In this document: positions 16,192 through 24,961 of the stretch, piece after piece | Layout: the number at the start of each line of letters is the position of its first letter | Numbering within the stretch: position 1 is the stretch's first letter | Source of the DNA: Alistipes senegalensis | GTDB lineage: Bacteria > Bacteroidota > Bacteroidia > Bacteroidales > Rikenellaceae | Length of the DNA stretch: 64,000 nt | Assembly (NCBI GenBank): GCA_023664045.1 | Contig: JAMPGH010000001.1 | Coordinates: 1,075,095 to 1,139,094, forward strand | Direction of reading: 5' to 3' | Notes under the pieces: generated by a model | Seen by the model: only the letters and a program-made list of their open reading frames with translations | Told to the model about the DNA's origin: nothing | The model's database searches: none | Made by a program: the position numbers and the translations under genes

Positions 16192-17481
16192 TCATAACGC
16201 CTCCGCCACCACGTAGGTGCTGCCGCCGATGAAGATCAGATCGTCGGGTGCGGCCAGCTCGCGGGCCCGGGCCAATGCTTCGGGGACCGTGCCCACGGTC
16301 TCGCCCTGCAGACCGTAGATCGCCGCTTTGGCAGCCAGCTCGGCCGCCGGCAGCGCACGGTGGCTTTGGGCCGCCGTGAAGAGGTAGTGCGCATCCCGCG
16401 GCAGGAGCGGCAGAATATGCGCCAGATTCTTGTCGCGCACGAATCCCATGACGCAGTAGCGTTTTTTGCAGGGCGTGGCCTTGAGTTGTTCGGCCACGTA
16501 GGCGATGCCGTGGGCGTTATGTCCCGTGTCGCAGATGGTGAGCGGCGCTTCGGCGATCCGCTGCCAGCGTCCTTGCAGCGAGGTGAGGGCCGCCGCATGC
16601 CGGACTCCCTCCAGAAAGGCGCGGCGCGAGATGGTGAGCGGCGTCTCCTCGTGCAGGAAGTCGATGGCCGCGGAGGCGGTTACGATGTTGCGGCGTTGAT
16701 AGTTGCCCGCCAGATCGAGTTGTACGTCGTAGAGGCGGTTGTCGCGGGTGCGGCGGATGCGGAAAAGCTGTCCCTGCTCGTTGTCCTGCTGCTGTTCGCA
16801 CAAGAATGTCCGTTCGGCATAGATCACCTTCGATTTGTTGGCTGCGGCCGCCTGCTCGATCACCGGGTCGTAGCGGGGATCACTCTCGCCGATCACCACC
16901 GGAATGCTCTTCTTGACGATGCCCGCCTTTTCGGCGGCGATCTTCTGCAGCGTGTCGCCCAAGAGATCGGTATGTTCCAGTCCCACGTTGGTGATGACGC
17001 TCAGGATCGGTACGATGATGTTCGTGGCGTCGAGCCGGCCGCCCAGTCCCGTCTCGATCACCGCCACTTCGACGTCGCTTTGCGCAAAATAGTCGAACGC
17101 CATCGCCGCGGTCATTTCGAAGAACGAGAGATCCAGTTCGACCATCTTGTCGTGGTGCTTGTCCACGAAGTTGACCACCTTCTGCTTGGGAATCATCTCG
17201 CCGTCGACGCGGATGCGTTCTCGGAAGTCCTGCAGGTGGGGCGAGGTGAAGAGCCCCGTGCGGTAGCCCGCCTGCTGAAGCACCGACGCGACGATATGCG
17301 ACACGGATCCCTTGCCGTTGGTGCCGGCCACGTGGATCGTGAAGAAGTTGCGCTGGGGGTTTCCCATGTGGCGGCAGAACGCGGCGATGCGCTCCAGTCC
17401 CGGTTTGTAGGCCGTGGCGCCTTTGGTTTCGTAGGCGGGCAGGGCCTGGAAGAGGAATTCGAGGGTCTGGGAGTAGTTCAT
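16192..17481 (-). CDS. folC: Bifunctional dihydrofolate/folylpolyglutamate synthase
   Basis: FolC adds glutamate to dihydropteroate and to folates. The 429-residue Mur-ligase-type protein shows the P-loop GTNGKGSV (53-60), the TSPHLQDFRERI omega-loop region, TGLGGRLDATN (the Mg-binding and folate loop), and the C-terminal domain entry CDTGHNAHG. Length is typical. It follows lnt by 9 nt, so the two are cotranscribed. Confidence 0.93.
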   Translation of the reverse strand: MNYSQTLEFLFQALPAYETKGATAYKPGLERIAAFCRHMGNPQRNFFTIHVAGTNGKGSVSHIVASVLQQAGYRTGLFTSPHLQDFRERIRVDGEMIPKQKVVNFVDKHHDKMVELDLSFFEMTAAMAFDYFAQSDVEVAVIETGLGGRLDATNIIVPILSVITNVGLEHTDLLGDTLQKIAAEKAGIVKKSIPVVIGESDPRYDPVIEQAAAANKSKVIYAERTFLCEQQQDNEQGQLFRIRRTRDNRLYDVQLDLAGNYQRRNIVTASAAIDFLHEETPLTISRRAFLEGVRHAAALTSLQGRWQRIAEAPLTICDTGHNAHGIAYVAEQLKATPCKKRYCVMGFVRDKNLAHILPLLPRDAHYLFTAAQSHRALPAAELAAKAAIYGLQGETVGTVPEALARARELAAPDDLIFIGGSTYVVAEAL

Positions 17482-17490
17482 AACCGAAGA

Positions 17491-19056
17491 TTATTGTACG
17501 AGGTAGTTTCGTTTCTTGACCCGGTAGGCGACGAAGTAGAGTACCGAAAGCAGGAGCACGTATTCGGCGATGCGGCCTATGTAGTCGCCGTAGCGGGTGT
17601 AGAAGGTCTTTCGCGTGTTGAGCGGTACGGAAGCCGAGATCGTGCCGCGCGCTTCCCAGCCGAGGGTTTCGCCCACGTCGCCGCGCGCCGAGATGAATCC
17701 CGAACGTCCCGTGTTGGCCGAGCGGGCGATGGCCCGGCGGTGTTCGACGGCCCGCAGCCGCGAGATCGTGAAAAGATGACGGTAGCCCGGTGTGTCGCCC
17801 CACCAGCCGTCGTTGGAGATGATGGCCATGAACTGAGCCCCGCGACGCACGAAATCGCCGTAGAAGTCGCCGTAGAGACCTTCGTAGCAGATCGCCGGAC
17901 CGACGGCGATGCCCTCGTGCGTGAAGGCCGTGCCGTGCTGTCCCACGCCGATCTGCCCCAGCGTGCCGCCCAGATCGATCACCAGAAATTCGAGCCATTC
18001 GAAGAGCCACGGCATCGGGGTCTTCTCCACGCCGATCACCAGCCGGCCCTTGCGGTGCAGCTGACGACGGCCGGCCGAGTCGAGCCCCAGCGCCGCATTG
18101 AAAATGTCGTAGTAGCCGCGGCCGTCGGAGTAGGGGCGTGCCGTGCGGTTCTGCATGCCCGCCGGGTAGTTGCGCACGGTGTTGGCTCCCGTAACGAGTA
18201 GCGCTCCGGGGATGCGGCGGCGCAGCGTGTCGAGGAGTTCATCGAGAAATTCTCCGGCGATCGCCGGTTCGCGATAGTAGCCCGGCAGCGCCGTCTCGGG
18301 CAGCAGCACGAACTGTGCGTCGGCCGGCACCTGCGTCAGCAGGTCGACGATGTTGCGTTCCTGCCGCCGGGCATCGCTGTGGAACTTGTCGTAGCAATCC
18401 ACATCGGGCTGGACGATCGTTACGCGGGCCGTTCCCTCGTCGGGCTGCCGCCACGAAAACCAGATGCCGAGCGAGATGCCGATCGGCACGAGCAGCATGC
18501 ACCCGGCGGCGGCCCAGCGGCGGACGTCGCGGCGGGCCTGCCACGCTTCGAAGAAGAGGATGTTGCACACGAGCACCCACAGCGATCCGCCGAAAACTCC
18601 CGTGTATTCGTACCACTGCACGGCCCATACGTCGTGCGAAAATCCGTTGCCCAGAATGAGCCACGGCCATGAAAATTCGCCTACGGTATACCAGTATTCG
18701 GTGGCGATCCACGCCGCGACGAGCACGGTGTAGGCCAGCGCTTTCGGGGCTCTCTTCGCGACGGTGAAGTAGAGCATGAAAGCGATCAGATTCAGCGTCG
18801 TGGAGGCCAGCGTCGCCGCGACGGGTCCTACCGGCGTAGCATACCAGATCCACCAGATCGTCGCGGCGTTCCATAGGGCGAACGCGAGGGTCGCCCAGCC
18901 CAGCATGCGCCGCCACGAGCGGCGCGAGGCATCGTAGGTCGAAGCGATCCACAGCAGCGGTACGAGGGCGAAAGGAAGCGTCAGTCCCGAAAGGGAGAGC
19001 CATCCCCCCGAGAGGAGAAGCACCGAACCGATGACCGCCGCGATTTTACGAGACAT
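17491..19056 (-). CDS. lnt: Apolipoprotein N-acyltransferase
   Basis: Lnt adds the third acyl chain to lipoproteins in the inner membrane. The 521-residue protein has about seven N-terminal membrane helices (1-205) and one at the C-terminus, around a nitrilase-type domain (about 212-480). The catalytic triad is visible: E254 in LLPETALPG, K336 in HRKGRL and C390 in AICYEG. Its presence fits the many lipoprotein genes in this window. It has its own promoter upstream and folC downstream. Confidence 0.92.
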   Translation of the reverse strand: MSRKIAAVIGSVLLLSGGWLSLSGLTLPFALVPLLWIASTYDASRRSWRRMLGWATLAFALWNAATIWWIWYATPVGPVAATLASTTLNLIAFMLYFTVAKRAPKALAYTVLVAAWIATEYWYTVGEFSWPWLILGNGFSHDVWAVQWYEYTGVFGGSLWVLVCNILFFEAWQARRDVRRWAAAGCMLLVPIGISLGIWFSWRQPDEGTARVTIVQPDVDCYDKFHSDARRQERNIVDLLTQVPADAQFVLLPETALPGYYREPAIAGEFLDELLDTLRRRIPGALLVTGANTVRNYPAGMQNRTARPYSDGRGYYDIFNAALGLDSAGRRQLHRKGRLVIGVEKTPMPWLFEWLEFLVIDLGGTLGQIGVGQHGTAFTHEGIAVGPAICYEGLYGDFYGDFVRRGAQFMAIISNDGWWGDTPGYRHLFTISRLRAVEHRRAIARSANTGRSGFISARGDVGETLGWEARGTISASVPLNTRKTFYTRYGDYIGRIAEYVLLLSVLYFVAYRVKKRNYLVQ

Positions 19057-19357
19057 GAAGGATCTTTTTTATCCGTCGCAAATGTAGTCAAACGGCGGCA
19101 CATTTCAAACAGAATGGAAACGAAAGATTTTTCGTGCCGCCGTTTTCCGATCCGGGGTCCCGGAACTCTGGGCGTCGCGGCCCCTGCGTTCGGGGACGGA
19201 GATCCGAAAAATCGGGATTCGGGACGGGAATCCGGAGAACAAAGTCGGGAAAAATCGCGGGATCTGCGAAAAAATGGTTATATTTACCCGATTATTCGAC
19301 GCCTCGGGCCGGGAGGCCCCGCCCGCTATGACCGGAACAACCTAAACATTCCATACT
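19057..19357. other. Intergenic region between divergent lnt and galK
   Basis: These 301 bp hold the lnt promoter at the left end. A weaker -7-like TATATTTA at 19279-19286 may serve galK, 72 nt before its start. Between them is G+C-rich sequence with no coding signal that I can support. Confidence 0.5.
19079..19109 (-). promoter_or_regulatory. Promoter of lnt-folC
   Basis: On the minus strand TTTG (19109-19106), a 19-nt spacer and TACATTTG (19086-19079) match the Bacteroidota consensus fully. The lnt ATG is 22 nt downstream of the -7 box. Confidence 0.8.
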
Positions 19358-20488
19358 ATGAACACACAACTCATCGTCGACAAGTTCGAGGAGCTTTACG
19401 GCCCGGGAGCCGAGCTTTTCGCATCGCCCGGCCGCATCAACCTGATCGGCGAACATACCGACTACAACGGGGGATTCGTCTTCCCCGGCGCCGTCGACAA
19501 GGGCATCGTCGCCGCCATTCGGCTCAACGGTACGGAGCGCATGCGCGCCTATGCCCTCGATCTGGGCGAAAGCTCCGAATTCGGGCTCGGCGAGGAGGAC
19601 AAACCCGCCGAGGCGTGGGCCTGCTACCTCTTCGGCGTCTGCCGCGAGATTATCAAACGGGGCGGCCGAATCGGCGGTTTCGACACGGTGTTCTCGGGCG
19701 ACGTGCCCTTAGGTGCCGGCATGTCGTCGTCGGCCGCGCTGGAGTCGACCTACGCCTTCGCGCTCGACGAGTTGTACGCCTGCGGCATCGACAAGTTCGA
19801 GCTGGCGCGCATCGGCCAGTCCACCGAACACAACTACTGCGGCGTCAACTGCGGCATCATGGATCAGTTCGCCTCGGTCTTCGGCAAGAAAGGGTGCCTC
19901 ATGCGGCTCGACTGCCGCTCGATGGAGTTCGAATACTTCCCGTTCGATCCGAAAGGCTACCGGCTGATGTTGGTCGATTCGCGCGTGAAGCACGAGCTGG
20001 TCGGTACGCCCTACAACGACCGGCGCGCCTCCTGCGAACGGGTGGCGAAGGTGCTGGGGCAGGAGTTCCTGCGCGGCGCCACGATGGAGCGGCTCGATGC
20101 GATCCGCGATCGGATCTCCGACGAGGATTACAAGCGCGCCCGCTATGTCGTGGGCGAGGAGCGCCGCGTGCTCGACGTCTGCGACGCTCTGCAGCGGGGC
20201 GACTACGAAACCGTCGGCCACCGCATGTACGAAACCCACTGGGGCATGTCGGAGGACTACGAAGTGTCGTGCGAGGAACTCGATTTCCTGGTCCGTGTGG
20301 CCGAGGAGTGTGGCGTAACCGGCTCGCGCATCATGGGCGGCGGCTTCGGCGGCTGCACGATCAATCTGGTCCGCGAGGAGCTTTACGACCGCTTCGTCGC
20401 CGAGGCGAAAAAGCGCTTCGCCGAAAAATACGGCCATGAGCCGCAGATCTACGATGTAGTCATTTCCGACGGCGCGCGTCGGTTGTAG
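19358..20488 (+). CDS. galK: Galactokinase
   Basis: GalK phosphorylates galactose to galactose-1-phosphate. The 376-residue GHMP kinase has the galactose signature GRINLIGEHTDYNGG (25-39), the ATP loop PLGAGMSSSAALE (117-129), the catalytic aspartate region GVNCGIMDQF (D169) and the C-terminal GGGFGGCTI. It heads a three-gene plus-strand operon with galE (21-nt gap) and a nucleotidyltransferase. Confidence 0.95.
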   Translation: MNTQLIVDKFEELYGPGAELFASPGRINLIGEHTDYNGGFVFPGAVDKGIVAAIRLNGTERMRAYALDLGESSEFGLGEEDKPAEAWACYLFGVCREIIKRGGRIGGFDTVFSGDVPLGAGMSSSAALESTYAFALDELYACGIDKFELARIGQSTEHNYCGVNCGIMDQFASVFGKKGCLMRLDCRSMEFEYFPFDPKGYRLMLVDSRVKHELVGTPYNDRRASCERVAKVLGQEFLRGATMERLDAIRDRISDEDYKRARYVVGEERRVLDVCDALQRGDYETVGHRMYETHWGMSEDYEVSCEELDFLVRVAEECGVTGSRIMGGGFGGCTINLVREELYDRFVAEAKKRFAEKYGHEPQIYDVVISDGARRL

Positions 20489-20509
20489 CATAAAGTCGGC
20501 CATTGCAAG

Positions 20510-21535
20510 ATGAAAAAACAACGTGTTCTCATTTCCGGGGGTGCCGGTTATATCGGCACCCATACGGCCGTCGAGCTGGTCGGCGCCGGTTACGATGCGG
20601 TACTCGTCGACGACCTCTCCAACTCGGACGAGGCCGCCGTGGAGGGCGTCCGCCGCATCACGGGAGTCGAAGTGCCGTTCGAGCGGGTCGACACCTGCGA
20701 TGAGGAGGCACTGCGCGGCGTCTTCCGCAAGTACGAGTTCGACTCGGTGATCCACTTCGCGGCCTACAAGGCCGTGGGCGAGTCGGTGGCCGAGCCGCTG
20801 AAGTACTACCGCAACAACCTCACGTCGTTCATGAATATCTGCGCTCTGATGCGCGAATTCGGGCGGCCGAACATCCTCTTCTCGTCGTCGGCGACGGTCT
20901 ACGGCGAGCCCGAAGCGCTGCCCGTTACGGAGCGGTCGAAGCGGCAGCCCGCCACTTCGCCCTACGGCAATACCAAGCAGATGGCCGAGGACATCCTGCG
21001 CGACTGCTGCGCCGCCTATCCCGAGATGCGGGGCATCGCGCTGCGTTACTTCAATCCCATCGGCGCCCATCCGTCGGCCCTGATCGGGGAGCTGCCGCGC
21101 GGCGTGCCCCAGAATCTGGTGCCCTACATCACGCAGACGGCCGCCGGCATCCGCGAATGCCTCTCCGTTTTCGGCAACGACTACCCCACGCCCGACGGCA
21201 CCTGTCTGCGCGACTACATCGACGTGTGCGATCTGGCGCGGGCCCACGTAGCGGCCGTCGACCGCATGACCGGGAGCCGGATGAAATCGTCGTACGAGAT
21301 CTTCAACGTCGGCACGGGACGTCCCGTCTCGGTGCTGGAGCTGGTCGAAGGATTCGAAAAGGCCAATAACCTGAAACTCAACTACAAGATCGTCGACCGC
21401 CGGCCCGGCGACGTGCCTGCTGTGTGGGCCGATACGACGCTGGCCAACGAGGAGCTGGGCTGGAAAGCCGAGCGCCCGTTGGAGGAGACGCTCCGCAGTG
21501 CGTGGGCTTGGGAAAAACGGGTCCGGGGCAAGTGA
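20510..21535 (+). CDS. galE: UDP-glucose 4-epimerase
   Basis: GalE interconverts UDP-galactose and UDP-glucose with bound NAD. The 341-residue extended SDR has the dinucleotide loop GGAGYIG (10-16), the SSSATVYG strand and the catalytic Y152-K156 pair in SPYGNTK. The DYIDVCDLARAH segment is typical of GalE. Length is standard. The downstream nucleotidyltransferase starts 77 nt later. Confidence 0.93.
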   Translation: MKKQRVLISGGAGYIGTHTAVELVGAGYDAVLVDDLSNSDEAAVEGVRRITGVEVPFERVDTCDEEALRGVFRKYEFDSVIHFAAYKAVGESVAEPLKYYRNNLTSFMNICALMREFGRPNILFSSSATVYGEPEALPVTERSKRQPATSPYGNTKQMAEDILRDCCAAYPEMRGIALRYFNPIGAHPSALIGELPRGVPQNLVPYITQTAAGIRECLSVFGNDYPTPDGTCLRDYIDVCDLARAHVAAVDRMTGSRMKSSYEIFNVGTGRPVSVLELVEGFEKANNLKLNYKIVDRRPGDVPAVWADTTLANEELGWKAERPLEETLRSAWAWEKRVRGK

Positions 21536-21612
21536 TCCGGATCCGGCGCTTGCCGCCGTTGGCGGCGAGGCGGACCGATGACTGGAAAACAATCCAAACA
21601 GAGATAAGTGAT

Positions 21613-22512
21613 ATGAAACCTACGCTTTTTGTGCTGGCTGCCGGAATGGGTTCGCGTTACGGCGGTCTGAAGCAGCTGGACGGGCTCGGCCCCCACGGCG
21701 AGACGATCATGGACTATTCGATTTTCGACGCCGTGCGCAGCGGCTTCGGCAAGGTGGTCTTCGTCATCCGTCGCGATTTCGAACAGGATTTCCGCGAGAA
21801 GGTGCTCGCGAAGTATGAAAACCACATCCCCGTGGAGGTCGTTTTCCAGTCGACCGACGCCCTGCCCGAGGGATTCGTCTGCCCGGCGGAGAGGACCAAG
21901 CCGTGGGGCACCAACCACGCCGTGCTGATGGGCAAGGAGGCGATTCGCGAGCCCTTCGCCGTCATCAATGCCGACGACTTCTACGGCCGCGACGGCTTTC
22001 GGGTCTTGGGCGAATGGCTCTCGAAAGCCGAGGGCGAGAACCGCTATTGCATGGTGGGCTACCGCGTGGGCAACACCCTCTCGGAGAGCGGCACCGTGTC
22101 GCGCGGCATTTGCCGGACCGATGCCGAGGGTTACCTGACGGGCGTCGTGGAGCGCACCGACATCGCCCGCATCGACGGCAAGATCACCTTCACGGGCGAC
22201 GACGGGCAGCCTGCCACGACCGACGAGACGACGCCCGTGTCGATGAACATGTGGGGCTTCACGCCCGACTACTTCCGCTATTCGGAGGAGATTTTCCGGC
22301 GCTTCCTTGAGGAGAATATCGCCAAGCCCAAAGCGGAGTTCTTCATCCCGCTGGTGGTCAACGAGCTGATCGTCAGCGGCCGGGCTACGGTCGAGGTGCT
22401 CGACACCACGGCCCGCTGGTTCGGCGTAACCTATGCCGAGGACCGGCAGGGCGTCGTCGACAAGATCCGCGAGCTGATCGCTGCCGGCGAATATCCCGAG
22501 AAACTGTGGTAG
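21613..22512 (+). CDS. Sugar nucleotidyltransferase of the gal operon
   Basis: The 299-residue protein opens with the nucleotidyltransferase loop LAAGMGSRYGGLKQLDGLGP (8-27). It also has the metal-binding INADDFYG strand, the substrate-side motif TKPWGTNHAVLMG and a C-terminal NELIVSGRATVEVLDT. It belongs to the NTP-transferase (GT-A) fold used by UTP:sugar-1-phosphate uridylyltransferases. It is not a close RmlA or GalU, and it lacks the HIT-type HxHxQ of GalT. Its place after galK and galE suggests that it makes UDP-hexose from galactose-1-phosphate or glucose-1-phosphate; that is inference. Confidence 0.8.
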   Translation: MKPTLFVLAAGMGSRYGGLKQLDGLGPHGETIMDYSIFDAVRSGFGKVVFVIRRDFEQDFREKVLAKYENHIPVEVVFQSTDALPEGFVCPAERTKPWGTNHAVLMGKEAIREPFAVINADDFYGRDGFRVLGEWLSKAEGENRYCMVGYRVGNTLSESGTVSRGICRTDAEGYLTGVVERTDIARIDGKITFTGDDGQPATTDETTPVSMNMWGFTPDYFRYSEEIFRRFLEENIAKPKAEFFIPLVVNELIVSGRATVEVLDTTARWFGVTYAEDRQGVVDKIRELIAAGEYPEKLW

Positions 22513-22574
22513 ACACGTCGGTAGTTTCGGAAACGCAAAAAAGCCTGCCGACAAAGGAAGCAGGCACTTCATAA

Positions 22575-22608
22575 AGAGAGGGCAGCGGTATCGCTGCCCT
22601 CTCTCTTT
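22575..22608. terminator. Strong bidirectional terminator between the gal operon and prfC
   Basis: A perfect 13-bp stem, AGAGAGGGCAGCG with CGCTGCCCTCTCT, has a GTAT loop and is followed by CTTTT on the plus strand. A smaller GCCTGC/GCAGGC hairpin precedes it at about 22544-22565. Confidence 0.85.
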
Positions 22609-24191
22609 TAGAACTCGCTGGCGAACGAGAAGCGGATATCCTTGAAATTCTCCTGCGCTAAGGTCAGCGCATAGCTCGTGTCGGCCAGAAAGACGTCGCG
22701 GCCATGCTTGTCGACGGCCATGTTGGTGTGCTTGCGCTTCTTGAAGTCGGCAAGCTGCGCGGCGTTGTCGCTCTCGATCCAGCAGGCCTTGTAGATCGAA
22801 ATGGGCTCCCAGCGGCACGAGGCGTTGTACTCGTGCTCCAGCCGGTATTGGATCACTTCGAACTGCAGGGCGCCCACCGTGCCGATGATCTTGCGGCCGT
22901 TGAGCGAGGAGGTGAAGAGCTGCGCCACGCCCTCGTCCATGAGCTGGTCGATGCCTTTGGCCAGCTGCTTGAATTTCAGCGGGTCGGCATTCTCGATGTA
23001 GCGGAACTGCTCGGGTGCGAACGACGGGATGCCCGTGAACTTGAGCGCTTCGCCCTCGGTGAAGGTGTCGCCGATCTTGAAGTTGCCCGTATCGTGCAGA
23101 CCCACGATGTCGCCGGGCCATGCCTGATCGATCACCGACTTCTTCTCGGCCATGAAAGCCGTCGGCGACGAGAACTTCATCTGCTTGCCGCTACGCACGT
23201 GCAGGTAGTTGCGGTTGCGTTCGAACATGCCGGAGCAGATCTTCAGAAAGGCGATGCGGTCGCGGTGGTTGGGGTCCATGTTGGCATGGATCTTAAAGAC
23301 GAATCCCGACATCTTCGGCTCGGACGGCTCCACGGTGCGGGTTTCCGTGGGTGCCGGACGCGGCGAGGGGGCGATGCGGACGAAGCACTCCAGAAGCTCG
23401 CGCACGCCGAAGTTGTTGACCGCCGAGCCGAAAAATACGGGCGCCAGTTCGCCCTGCAGGTAGGCGTCGCGGTCGAATTCGTCGTAAACTCCCTCCACCA
23501 GCTCGACATCCTGCCGCAGCTGCTCGGCCAGCTTGCCGCCCACGTGTTCCGCAAGGAGCGGCGACGAGAGGTCGGAGATCTCGACGGTCGAGGCATCGGC
23601 CGTCAGTTTCTCGTCCGAAGTGAAGAGCGAGAGATTTTTTTCGTAAAGGTTGTAAACGCCTCTGAAGGTAGGACCGTTGGAGATCGGGAACGCCAGCGGC
23701 CGCACGCGGATGTGCAGCTCGCGTTCCACTTCGTCCAGCAGATCGAAGGGCTCTTTCGAGGGGCGGTCCAGCTTGTTGATGAAGACGATCACGGGCGTCC
23801 GGCGCATGCGGCACACCTCCATGAGCTTGCGCGTCTGCGCCTCGACGCCTTTGGCGCCGTCGATGACGATGATGACCGAGTCGACGGCCGTGAGCGTGCG
23901 GTAGGTATCTTCGGCGAAATCTTCGTGGCCCGGCGTATCGAGGATGTTGATCTTGCAGCCGGCATACTCGAATCCCATGACGGCCGTGGCGACCGAGATG
24001 CCGCGCTGCCGCTCGATCTCCATGAAGTCGGAGGTCGCGCCTTTCTTGATCTTGTTGCTCTTCACGGCGCCGGCCACATGGATGGCGCCGCCGAAGAGCA
24101 GCAGCTTTTCGGTGAGCGTCGTCTTGCCGGCGTCGGGGTGGGCGATGACGGCGAAGGTCCGCCGCCGCAGTATTTCGTCTTGCTGTGTCAT
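22608..24191 (-). CDS. prfC: Peptide chain release factor 3
   Basis: RF3 is the GTPase that recycles RF1/RF2 from the ribosome. The 527-residue protein has the G1 loop [11 protein letters not shown] (17-27), a switch region [17 protein letters not shown]3 DTPGHEDF, G4 NKLD, and the RF3 C-terminal domain ([20 protein letters not shown]). ATG 24191 is chosen because it gives the standard [16 protein letters not shown] start. The frame is open further upstream, but that part overlaps the promoter. Confidence 0.95.
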   Translation of the reverse strand: MTQQDEILRRRTFAVIAHPDAGKTTLTEKLLLFGGAIHVAGAVKSNKIKKGATSDFMEIERQRGISVATAVMGFEYAGCKINILDTPGHEDFAEDTYRTLTAVDSVIIVIDGAKGVEAQTRKLMEVCRMRRTPVIVFINKLDRPSKEPFDLLDEVERELHIRVRPLAFPISNGPTFRGVYNLYEKNLSLFTSDEKLTADASTVEISDLSSPLLAEHVGGKLAEQLRQDVELVEGVYDEFDRDAYLQGELAPVFFGSAVNNFGVRELLECFVRIAPSPRPAPTETRTVEPSEPKMSGFVFKIHANMDPNHRDRIAFLKICSGMFERNRNYLHVRSGKQMKFSSPTAFMAEKKSVIDQAWPGDIVGLHDTGNFKIGDTFTEGEALKFTGIPSFAPEQFRYIENADPLKFKQLAKGIDQLMDEGVAQLFTSSLNGRKIIGTVGALQFEVIQYRLEHEYNASCRWEPISIYKACWIESDNAAQLADFKKRKHTNMAVDKHGRDVFLADTSYALTLAQENFKDIRFSFASEF

Positions 24192-24255
24192 AATGGTCTG
24201 AATAAGAAAATGATTCGGCGAAACGACCGGTTCGCCCCATGTTTTTTCGGTCGGA

Positions 24256-24263
24256 CAAAAATA
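24256..24263 (-). promoter_or_regulatory. Promoter (-7 element) of prfC
   Basis: TATTTTTG on the minus strand fits TAnnTTTG, 64 nt before the prfC ATG. No good -33 box is seen. Confidence 0.5.
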
Positions 24264-24296
24264 CACAAAACTTTCAGGAAAAGCCGATATTTTGTT

Positions 24297-24304
24297 TATA
24301 TTTG
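24297..24304 (+). promoter_or_regulatory. Promoter (-7 element) of the lipoprotein gene at 24328
   Basis: TATATTTG is an exact -7 consensus 23 nt before the ATG. It is divergent from the prfC promoter. The -33 position is weak. Confidence 0.6.
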
Positions 24305-24327
24305 TCTGTCAACTCTTGAAATGTCGA

Positions 24328-24885
24328 ATGATGAAACGTTTTTTTGCTGCTTGCCTGACGGCCGCGTGCTTTCTGTGGGTCGGCTGCGACGAGGAACCCG
24401 AGGATATTTGGGTGTGGGATTTCGCGACTTTCTCGGTCGGATTTTTTGTATGCGACGCAGAGACGGATGCGGACCTGCTCGATCCGGCTTCCGAACACAA
24501 CATCCTCGGACAGCCGATCGCGGTCGTTTACGCCGGAACGCGGTATGAAGTCGTGCCGGACGAAAGTTCCGTTGCGGCCGCGACCCGTTTTCTGATGCCG
24601 AAGCCTTTGGCATTGAGACTGGTGCGTTCGTATACCTATCATGAAGAGGACGACGGCGGTCTGACAAAGACATATGGCCCTTATTGCCTCGATTTCGGCG
24701 AATGGACTCCCGAGGATGGGTGGCACGGGCAGGAGTTTACGATCGAGTGGGGCGACGGAAGCTCGAACACCGTGCGATTCGACCTTTACATCGAATGGAA
24801 AAAGAAGAACGATCCGGCGGTGTTGGCTCCGATTTGGTTCGACGGAGAGCGACAGGACGACTGGTGCATCACGCTCCGCAAATAG
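24328..24885 (+). CDS. Lipoprotein of unknown function
   Basis: The 185-residue product has a signal peptide with lipobox LWVGC followed by the acidic DEEPEDIW. The mature part is beta-rich and acidic with many aromatic residues (SVGFFVCDAETDADLLDP, RLVRSYTYHEEDDG, FTIEWGDGSSNTVRFDLYIE). It resembles small Bacteroidales surface lipoproteins with an Ig-like fold, but I do not recognise the family. ATG 24328 and 24331 are equivalent starts (MMKRFF). It stands alone between its own promoter and a very strong terminator. Confidence 0.7.
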   Translation: MMKRFFAACLTAACFLWVGCDEEPEDIWVWDFATFSVGFFVCDAETDADLLDPASEHNILGQPIAVVYAGTRYEVVPDESSVAAATRFLMPKPLALRLVRSYTYHEEDDGGLTKTYGPYCLDFGEWTPEDGWHGQEFTIEWGDGSSNTVRFDLYIEWKKKNDPAVLAPIWFDGERQDDWCITLRK

Positions 24886-24900
24886 CCGGAAAGCTCTGGA

Positions 24901-24943
24901 AAGCGGAACGCTGCAAAACCTGATGTTTTGCAGCGTTCCGCTT
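24901..24943. terminator. 19-bp-stem bidirectional terminator
   Basis: AAGCGGAACGCTGCAAAAC (24901-24919) pairs perfectly with 24925-24943 around a CTGAT loop. It separates the lipoprotein gene and the convergent nadB. Confidence 0.85.
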
Positions 24944-24961
24944 TTGTGTGTATCGGGAGAC

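Noticed and set aside
16192-19056. folC and lnt as part of a secondary-metabolite cluster
   Set aside because: Both are standard single-copy housekeeping genes with complete motifs and a shared consensus promoter.
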